From the NCBI GenBank assembly GCA_026260175.1, contig JAKCWW010000359.1, positions 473 through 26,394 of the forward strand: 25,922 nucleotides of DNA. The letters are read 5' to 3'. This document shows, in pieces, positions 19,749 through 25,922 of this stretch (within the stretch, counting starts at the first letter, position 1; every line of letters begins with the position of its first letter). The notes under the pieces are model-generated. The model made no database searches and was not told where the DNA came from. It saw nothing but the letters and a program-made list of their open reading frames with translations. This stretch comes from Reticulitermes lucifugus. Taxonomy: Eukaryota; Arthropoda; Insecta; Blattodea; Rhinotermitidae. A program made the translations under genes and the position numbers.

Positions 19749-20435
19749 AACACAAAACAGTAGAGATGTTATGGGTCATCTTGGCACATAAAGTGCCAAT
19801 ATTATCTGCTGCAGCACTCTGGAGAGTGATATAATGCATGAGAAAGGTTACAGTAACCTGGGACTATTATGAAAACTATGTGGTGAATATACAAGGGTTT
19901 CTCTCTGGAGCTCAGAAGTGAGTGTGGGTCCTTGAAACCACAGGATCAAATAATCAGAGGTGTTAAATAAGTATACTGTCATCAATCATCATGGTTTAGA
20001 CTTTTGGCCTGTTTCGCATGTTATATTCAGGAGGATATGCCTCATAAAACATCTGCTTATATGCCAATGTCACTTTCACACAAACCACCCTGTTTCACAA
20101 ATGAGGCTCTGGAACTGAGACATGACAGTATAACCATTACATCCATTGTGATGGATATACCACTGCCAAAGTTTAGGATAAGTTAAAGTTCAGTTCAATT
20201 TGGGTTTAATTTGATTGTTGAATATGCATATTCTGGTAACTGTAAATAATCATTGATGTCTAAAACCTTTGACTGCACTGATTAATCCAGTCATCCTGTT
20301 CTTTCTCTAGCTTTTATCAATTTTCTGTCCTCATGTATCTGACTTGTGTGACCTTCCTCTCCATAACACTTCTGTGATACAATAGCCAGTTTCATATCAT
20401 TCTGGACACACATTCCTGCCATGACATTACTATCA
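19749..20435. other. Unassigned CpG-poor sequence
   Basis: No recognised element or gene is seen; a 60-codon frame at 20004-20186 is not recognisable. Confidence 0.45.
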
Positions 20436-20550
20436 CCTAGGATGTGACGCCATGTAGTTTGGTGGACAGGTACTGACAGCTGACTACCATACAACATGGT
20501 GTTACATCCCAGAAGAACTACCTTCATAGTCCACCACCATGGGAACTCCA
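20436..20550. repeat. Palindromic Penelope-like terminal unit, copy 6
   Basis: CTAGGATGTGACGCCATGTA (20437-20456), continuing GTTTGGTGGACAGGT, is the inverted relative of ACTACCATACAACATGGTGT continuing TACATCCCAGAAG (20482-20515). The two arms meet almost directly near 20477. The right side continues AACTACCTTCATAGTCCACC, the shared 3' part. The GAAAC core is missing, so both arms are truncated at the inner end. The overlapping 86-codon minus-strand frame is a by-product. Confidence 0.62.
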
Positions 20551-20959
20551 CATCTTACATTCCTACCAGTTCTTTCTGAATTTTAACATTTTACTAATTT
20601 GACAATGTCTACTGTAACTATTTACAAAACTTCCAGTTTCAGAGTGTGGACAGAGCAAAATATTTTGTGTGATCAGTGTTGGACAGAATCCCACCAAATC
20701 AGACTGATTTTCCAATCCTGTGTAAAAGCACGGAATCCAATATAGTACAAATGTGGATTGATCAAAATAATAGTTATTTGCCCTGTCTTCCTAAAATTAA
20801 TATTTTTCAGCATAGTTTACTTAACCCAAGAAAAATGGTACAGTTTAATATGATAACTGGTAACACCACTTCTATAATAAGGTTCCTAATTTTAGATGTC
20901 CAGGTACTTCTGGTATAGGAGGAGGTGATAATAATGCAAAAGAGAGTCTAGATACAGTA
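20551..20959. other. Unassigned CpG-poor sequence
   Basis: An 80-codon frame at 20676-20918 (plus) has no recognised motif. Nothing else is seen. Confidence 0.45.
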
Positions 20960-21055
20960 GCAAAAAGAAGAAAATCTGTCCCCACCGGGAATAGAAACCC
21001 CGTCTTCCAACTTGTAATAAGACACTACAATGACAAACCTATCCTGGATCATTTC
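20960..21055 (-). repeat. Decayed tRNA-derived SINE head, minus strand
   Basis: The minus strand reads GGATAGGTTTGTCATTGTAG (degenerate A-box region), then GACGGGGTTTCTATTCCCGG (B box GGTTTCTATTCC against GGTTCGATTCC, where the CG has become TG/TA-like) and GGGGACAGATTTTC, which matches GGCGACATTTTCC of the 13-kb SINE. Its CpG sites are largely lost, in keeping with its position at the edge of the CpG-poor block. The body is absent. Confidence 0.42.
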
Positions 21056-21130
21056 TGCTAGTGGGCACCAACCGATTTGTGGGGTGTGTTAAATTTGCAC
21101 CATATGTTTTCAGCATATTACAAAATATTT

Positions 21131-22335
21131 TCTTTAAGGAGTAACCACCAAGCAGGTTAGTGTGACGCTATAGTATTGAAATAGGCCATGACTACCTGCT
21201 CGCCACTGACCTTTGTTTTATGTTTCGCTCGGTGCCATACGATATGTAGTTGAAATATAATAAAGTAGCCTAACAAAGTAAATTATTTCTGATTGTGGTT
21301 GTGTGGGTCGCTCAAACTCCGGGATAGCTGATTCTGTCTAAGACATATATATATATTTGTTTGTGAACCTTTGCTGTGTTTATTATGAAAAATACCACTC
21401 TTTTACATTAATTTACTTTACGTCGCTACGCACGGTACACGGAATCCACAAATTTACAATCACTGTGGAGGTTCAAATTTTAGTATTATAAGTTAATTTT
21501 AATCTCATTCACAGATTCGTTTAGTGTTACGGTTTGCCTAGTACTGACTTGAAGTTACTACATCTCGTGTGGATGGAAAAGAAAGTTAGAGTTTATTTGT
21601 TACTTTATCTACATATTTATGATTTTTGGCCAAATATATTCTTAGAAGAAAAAAGTAGGCTTATGAGGTCACCATGCTGTCTGCGTGTTTCCTCCCTTTT
21701 CAACTTTTGAACCAGCTGACCGGTTATCACGAAACTTGCGGGTTGAATTTTACACAATTGGAGCTACGCAAACGCCGCATTCTTAATTTATTGTAATCAG
21801 TAATAAGATGGACGTGCGAACTTGTGAAGCAGGAGGGCCAATTCATTAAATAGTGTAGGGTAACAAACCTTAAAGAAACATGCAACTTCTTGAGGTATTT
21901 TTTATTGTAGACATGACGGCTTCATGATTCTGTACTTAGCTTTGGGTCTGGCGACGTCAGGTAATGGACCACTGGAGACAGGCGTGTGAAATATGGCATG
22001 AAGTTAGATCAGAATCACATATGTAACTTTTATATGAAATACAGTTTATACGTGCAACACGCCAAGGTTATGCCGGGATATTTTAACGTCAAAAGGATTT
22101 GTATTTAAGCAATAAATTATTTCCAAAATAAAATACGTTAGGCTACTGCCGCAACTATATTACTATTACTACTACTACTACCACTACTACTACTACCACC
22201 ACCGCTGACGTTTCAAGTTATCTGTTTTCTTCAGGCTTTCAGACTAAACTTTTGTATGAGACTCGCTTCCACGCGTGCTACATTCTCCTATTCTTGTTGA
22301 TTTAATCACATTTACAGTATTATTTAAGTAGTACA
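21131..22335. other. Unassigned sequence with an (ACT/ACC)n microsatellite
   Basis: CpG returns to ordinary levels from about 21.17 kb (for example CGTCGCTACGCACGG at 21421). A trinucleotide run of ACT/ACC units lies at 22159-22204. No gene is recognised. Confidence 0.5.
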
Positions 22336-22572
22336 GATGATCGGTACCGACCACGTAAACACCCAAGTCTTGTGTTCGGATCCCAATATGAACACTCAGG
22401 TAGACCTGTGTCCATGTTTTTCTGAGCTGTCGTTCTCTGCAGGTGGTGGCCTTGTGATGGACCAGTTCCCTGTCTCAATAATTCTGCTAGACACCGAAAT
22501 AATTCAGTTTTGGGATCAATTGGGAGTTTATACAGGCTAGAAGGCGGAGGCCTAATGCACCATAACTGAAGG
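22336..22572 (-). repeat. Dispersed insect repeat with GIRT-type translation, decayed
   Basis: The minus strand near 22545-22490 reads SYGALGLRLLACINSQLI, and near 22384-22340 another frame reads IGIRTQDLGV. In arthropod sequence collections a repeat translating as GLRPL.CLNSELI ... SGIRTHDPSV is very frequent (recollection, not searched). The two pieces are in the order and rough spacing expected, with stops between. The element type is not known to me. The 67- and 80-codon frames here come from this repeat. Confidence 0.5.
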
Positions 22573-22835
22573 AGATGACGGAGGACAGTACATATCCTGA
22601 AGCTTCCCGATATGAAATTTTCTCCAGTCTTCTGTTAATTCTCCTACTTAGATCCAGTGGTAATATAAAATCATTTATTAGAGATATATTTTTCCTCCGC
22701 CAGTTTAGGATTATGAAATCGACGGCCAATCACTTCGGTAAAGATAGCTTTTTCTAGAATTTTGGCGTCATATAACTTGGTAGGGCAACAAGATTTGCGG
22801 AGGAACGTGTGTTGCCTACATCTTCGGGGTAGACT

Positions 22836-22910
22836 CCTGTACCGAGCGACAGAGGCAGTCACATCCCAGAAGGAAGCAATCTTCGTAGTCAACGACGTGA
22901 GAACCCGATA
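22836..22910 (+). repeat. Penelope-like terminal unit, single copy 7
   Basis: GCAGTCACATCCCAGAAGG (22854-22872) followed by AGCAATCTTCGTAGTCAACG and ACGTGAGAACC matches the outer and 3' parts of copies 2, 3 and 6. TCTTCGGGG precedes it. No clear inverted partner was found to the left. Confidence 0.52.
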
Positions 22911-23084
22911 TCAGTTACTGCGTCTTTCGTTTAGCCCTGGTTCGGAACTTCATCCAGCATCATCACGCTGCCGAACTCCCGTTCCAACCTCGAGTACGTA
23001 TGTAAAGTAAGGTAAGAAATTCTGAGGAATAAGTTTTCGTCAGAGTCACATGATTTAGACAGAACACAACATCGTCTGGAACCG

Positions 23085-23408
23085 GTATAGCGTATTCAGT
23101 AAAGTGACTAGGCAATGGACTGATCAATTGAAGAATTGTGGTTCGATTCCCGACAAGGGAAAGGGACTTTCACATCCAAAACGTCCAAACCGTCTCTGGG
23201 GCCTACGCAGCCCCCTCTTCAATGGATACAGGGGGCTCTTTCTTTGGGGTAAAGCGGCCGGGACGTGAAGCTGATCACTCACCTCTAACTATTGCCGAGG
23301 TTAAGAATGAGTGGAGCTATACATTCACTTCCCCATATGCCTTCATGGCGTACACACTGACAACTTTGCTTTGTTTTGCAAGAATGTTTCCAAGCTGATG
23401 GGAAGGGA
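23085..23408 (+). repeat. tRNA-derived SINE, near full length
   Basis: The head has TATAGCGTATTCAGTAAAG (A-box region) and GTGGTTCGATTCCCGAC (exact B box, 23140-23150 region). The body has CTGGGGCCTACGCAGCCCCC, GGGGTAAAGCGGCCGGGACG, TGAAGCTGATCACTCACCTC and TATTGCCGAGGTTAAG. The 3' part GAGTGGAGCTATACATTCAC continues TTCCCCATATGCCTTCATGG, and the sequence ends next to a (TA)n run. This copy defines the family for the truncated ones at 3.7, 5.2, 13.1, 21.0 and perhaps 25.9 kb. High CpG retention suggests that it is recent. Frames at 23138-23398 and 23311-23790 run through it and are not genes. Confidence 0.82.
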
Positions 23409-23409
23409 T

Positions 23410-23432
23410 GTATATATATATATATATATATC
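23410..23432 (+). repeat. (TA)n microsatellite
   Basis: Eleven uninterrupted TA units directly follow the SINE 3' end, plausibly its tail or a later expansion of it. Confidence 0.9.
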
Positions 23433-24058
23433 TGTTTACTTCAGTTACTGTCTTGTTGCGCATGCTAAGTTTAAATTACAGTACGGCGATATTTGCGGTA
23501 AGCAGTTAAACGTCACAGAAACTTATCCTCATTTTCAGCCCACCCACAAATTTATTTCTATAACGGTTAATTCTGTAGTATTTGTTACTTTCTGCGTGTC
23601 TATACAGATAAAAGAACGGTTTTACGACTTGCACAGTAACACAATTAACTACGTTCCTCAATCTAAATTTATTACATATCGCGCCTGCCTATTACGTAAC
23701 GGTATTATTTTTGAACGTTCTACCAGAGCAACATTAATTACGAAAATAACATATTCTTACACAATTATCCTATCTAACGCGCAGACATAATATTGTGCGC
23801 TATTAATGCAAATATGGGCGTGTCCCCGCGCAAATACAACAGGAGCGTTTGTACTGGTTGTATGCTTGTATCATCACCTGTACACCCACACGGCAATGAA
23901 TACTCGTACAGTGCCAATACGCGGTACACTTCAAGCAGTTAATTCATTAATCTCACAAACATTTCGAATGCCAAGAAAGACATATCAGTGCGTAACATTT
24001 GTTTCGTCTCATGAATATGGGTATTTAAACACTCACCTGATCAGAGTTTATTCCTTTA
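23433..24058. other. Unassigned sequence
   Basis: The open frame to 23790 begins inside the SINE and passes through the (TA)n run, so it is probably fortuitous, although its last 100 codons are of ordinary composition. The 97-codon frame at 23806-24099 is not recognised. Confidence 0.45.
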
Positions 24059-24300
24059 GCCGCCATCTTGAAACAGCCAGAAGACCTGTTCACAGCTGAA
24101 ACTCGCGTGACGTCATGCCGGCTCTATGAGTCAAAGTACACACGGATCGAATAAAAGTGAAGGTCTTACAATATTAGAACAGCCAATCAACATTGATTGT
24201 TACATTTGACTTCCAGGATAACAGGGTACCGAGGGCGTCGCGATAAGCATGTATATGACGTCAATGTAGACTCTACGTACCCCATATAAGACAGCTACTG
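24059..24300 (+). promoter_or_regulatory. Cluster of promoter-like motifs
   Basis: In order: GCCGCCATCTTG (24059-24070, YY1/Pho type), TGACGTCA (24108-24115, CRE), TGAGTCA (24127-24133, AP-1), AGCCAATCA (about 24181, CCAAT box), a further TGACGTCA at about 24256, and CCATATAAGAC (about 24282, TATA-like). Each is short and common; the ordered spacing ending in a TATA-like box is what draws attention. It could be a gene promoter or the promoter part of an LTR. No downstream coding sequence was recognised. Confidence 0.28.
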
Positions 24301-24647
24301 CCGACCTGAAAAAACGAGACGAGCAAAGAAAGTTGATTTTATTGCTGTATATTGCCAGCAGTGTTGGTGAAAATCCATTGCAACGGCAGTTAGTTTCCGG
24401 AATGTTGACAGCAAAATGGAGCATTTTTTATATACACGGCAGGCTTCATTTATACTGTTTAGCAACTGACATGAGGGCCGCTAGAAATTCCATTCAAATA
24501 TAGGTATTTTGAAAGTTAATGTGTCACATATTTGGAAGTTTGAGGTTATCTATTTGTTTATGGTTTATTTAACGAAGCTGTCAGTATTCATGCTGTAAGT
24601 AATATAGATAACGTAATAATATACGTAATTTGTGGGATAATATATTA
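24301..24647. other. Unassigned sequence
   Basis: GACATGAGGGCCGCTAGAAA near 24470 resembles a block near 7380. Otherwise nothing is recognised. Confidence 0.4.
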
Positions 24648-24682
24648 ATAACTAATTAATTAACTAACTAACTAACTAACCA
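24648..24682 (+). repeat. (AACT)n simple repeat
   Basis: AATTAATTAACTAACTAACT-type repeats end at CCATGTATC, just before the LINE 5' end. The same CATGG...GTTAGTTA junction, reversed, ends LINE fragment B. Confidence 0.85.
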
Positions 24683-24686
24683 TGTA

Positions 24687-24955
24687 TCAAAGTCCTTCTT
24701 GGGCTAGGGCCCCTGTCACCATGGCTTGGCACGTCCTTAGGTGGTGGATGGAGGAACAGATGCGAATATATTGAATAAGCAGTCGCGGACAGCCGACAAG
24801 GGTTGGCCCTTCAGCTTGGGGGTTAGGCGAGGTGCTAATAATTTCCCACCGTAAAAACGTATCATGTTACAAACCGTTCACAAATTACTAGGATTTGGAC
24901 TGATTCTTTGGTATACGCAAACAATGGAAAATGGATATAAGATAATGTATTAGTA
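24687..24955 (+). mobile_element. LINE 5' untranslated region, 3'-truncated
   Basis: The sequence reads CACCATGGCTTGGCACGTCC, AGGTGGTGGATGGAGGAAC, CAGCTTGGGGGTTAGGCGAG, GTGCTAATAATTTCCCACCG and GACTGATTCTTTGGTATACG in order. From memory, this series (TTGGCACGTCCT..., GGGGTTGGGCGA..GCTAACAAC, CACCGTAAAAA, GATTCTTTGG) is the 5' leader of an arthropod LINE whose first open frame encodes an endonuclease. No endonuclease codons follow here, as the copy breaks off near 24955 after ATGGATATAAGATAATG. Retention of a 5' end with loss of the 3' part is unusual for a LINE insertion. Confidence 0.5.
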
Positions 24956-25179
24956 TAAAATTATTCTTCAATTTTAATTTTCATATTCAAGTTGATGAAT
25001 TACCATTCAGTGCTGAATACCACAGTAAAATAAAGCTGATTACAATTACTACACAAAAAGGCGCTCCTATACCGCACATGTTATTATAAAGTAAAATAAG
25101 TTCAATGCAGTAAAAAAATACGAAACCTAAATGCAATTCATCCTTATGAAAGTCTGAAACCAATTTGTGAGGTAGCTCG

Positions 25180-25215
25180 TGAGGATGATTCGGCATTTAG
25201 AGTCGAAACGTGTAG
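25180..25215 (+). repeat. Penelope-like core motif, copy 8
   Basis: TGAGGATGATTC, loop GGCATTTA, then GAGTCGAAACGTGTAGG: the hairpin GATTC (25187-25191) / GAGTC (25200-25204) is followed directly by GAAACG. This is the same core layout as copies 2 and 5. The surrounding 200 bases are not similar to those copies. Confidence 0.45.
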
Positions 25216-25861
25216 GTTTCTTGTTGTCATTTAATACTTAGAGGTGCTGTGTGCCTTTGAGTTTGTTTACATTATATTCTACTAAAATAAGTGTATCTTC
25301 ATATACAGGATATTTTAATGAACTGCTGGAAAAAGCAATAAATGTAAAATGGAAGAAATGAAACTAGGAATGCTTATTGTTCCGTAACGCGTGTGAGAGC
25401 GTAGATTTCAGATTCGTGATTTGGCTCGTGTGTTCATTACACAAACAGATTATGTACTTTGTGATATTTTTATCCCAACCCACATTACAAGAAAACATAC
25501 CCGAAAAGGAAAACAAAGCCCTTACGATTTCGTTATAAACAGGTTTTACTGAGTAATAACGTGATCGGTATTTCAGGACTGTTGGTTATGACGTATTCCG
25601 CTAGACCGAAGCGAAGGTGGGGTTTGGAGGAAGCCCATTTGACAGATTTATTTACTTATGTAGTGGCAACATATGTGGATGATAGGCGACGGAGGGGACA
25701 AATCTGAATGCTGGTAACAAGGCGAGGATGGTAGTAACCGCAGTCACTTATACGTAGTGAGAAGTTAAAGGGGGAGCCGGGTCATTATGAAACAGCTTAC
25801 ACTTATTTTTGCATAATTACGTAAGTTTATATGTATTTATCCGGTATAATAAACTCTGGGC
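25216..25861. other. Unassigned sequence
   Basis: No gene or recognisable element is seen, apart from a GC-richer stretch at about 25600-25780 without an evident open frame. Confidence 0.45.
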
Positions 25862-25922
25862 CGATCCAGTGGCCGTGCGGTCTAAGGCGTGGGTCTTCGG
25901 CCGCTCGCTTGCTAGGATTGTG
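25862..25922 (+). repeat. tRNA-derived SINE head, cut by the window end
   Basis: CCAGTGGCCGTGCGGTCTAA continuing GGCGTGGGTC resembles the 5' part of a class II (Leu/Ser-like) tRNA, with GTGGCCGTGCGGTCTAAGG as the A-box region. The window ends at CTAGGATTGTG, where the B box would begin, so a real tRNA gene cannot be strictly excluded. Confidence 0.45.

Larger units (their letters stand above)
16480..21130. other. CpG-depleted block, possible transcription unit
   Basis: By eye there are only some 30 CpG dinucleotides in about 4.6 kb; many successive 60-base rows have none (for example 16921-17220, 17941-18240 and 18421-19260). The flanks hold several per row (15.5-16.4 kb and 21.2-21.5 kb). 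CA and TG are correspondingly common. In insects with DNA methylation, gene bodies lose CpG in this way. AATAAA near 21259, just after CpG returns, could be a terminal polyadenylation signal. No recognisable exon was found, so if it is a gene the window may show mostly introns. Short frames at 17004-17321, 17405-17593 and 17542-17772 remain unexplained. Confidence 0.5.

Noticed and set aside
23110..23160. Functional tRNA gene suggested by a perfect B box
   Set aside because: Acceptor and anticodon stem pairing are not evident and a SINE body follows directly.
23311..23790. 159-codon plus-strand frame as a gene
   Set aside because: It starts inside the SINE 3' block and runs through a (TA)n microsatellite (YIYIYI), so the frame is fortuitous.
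2137..24682. CRISPR-like array from clustered repeats
   Set aside because: The tandem and simple repeats lack unique spacers of uniform size, and the window is eukaryotic.

Overview
The window is eukaryotic, AT-rich, repeat-dense DNA, most likely from an arthropod and probably a hemimetabolous insect of the cockroach/termite or related polyneopteran kind. That inference rests on the repeat families: tRNA-derived SINEs, LINE 3' ends encoding the MNLRVP-type reverse-transcriptase C-terminus, Penelope-like terminal units and a Tc1/mariner-class transposase relic. The species is not identifiable from sequence alone. I found no intact protein-coding gene, no rRNA, no true tRNA and no CRISPR array. 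Every open reading frame is short and most are chance frames or lie in decayed mobile elements.

Layout. 1-5.4 kb: a possible retroposon tail, a hAT-like fragment, a palindromic Penelope-like unit, a decayed DDE transposase on the minus strand, a SINE head, a 466-bp non-autonomous DNA transposon candidate with a TA duplication, three perfect 69-bp tandem copies (one containing the only N) and a minus-strand SINE. 5.6-12.6 kb: a strong 88-bp-arm palindrome, three minus-strand LINE 3' ends (about 6.4, 8.8 and 10.2-11.7 kb, the last covering much of the reverse-transcriptase 3' half), a diverged tandem duplication and a further palindromic unit. 13-16.2 kb: a minus-strand SINE, a pyrimidine-rich tract, a faint LINE remnant and otherwise featureless sequence. 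16.2-21.2 kb: a promoter-like CpG-containing segment followed by about 4.6 kb almost free of CpG, which I read as a possible germline-methylated transcription unit; it contains a plus-strand LINE end, the largest palindrome (about 130-bp arms) and the longest reading frame (162 aa), itself probably repeat-derived. 21.2-25.9 kb: a dispersed repeat, a Penelope-like terminus, a near full-length SINE, a cluster of promoter-like motifs near 24.1-24.3 kb, a LINE 5' end beside an (AACT)n tract and a SINE head cut by the window edge.

The most noteworthy signal is the recurrence of one class of unit at eight places: a short CTGATGATGG-like core, a small hairpin and (C)GAAAC, followed in six of the places by a shared downstream sequence around CATCCCAGAA. 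Five of the eight are inverted pairs. The core resembles the catalytic core of a hammerhead ribozyme, which Penelope-like elements are known to carry. No cooperative gene system such as an operon is visible.
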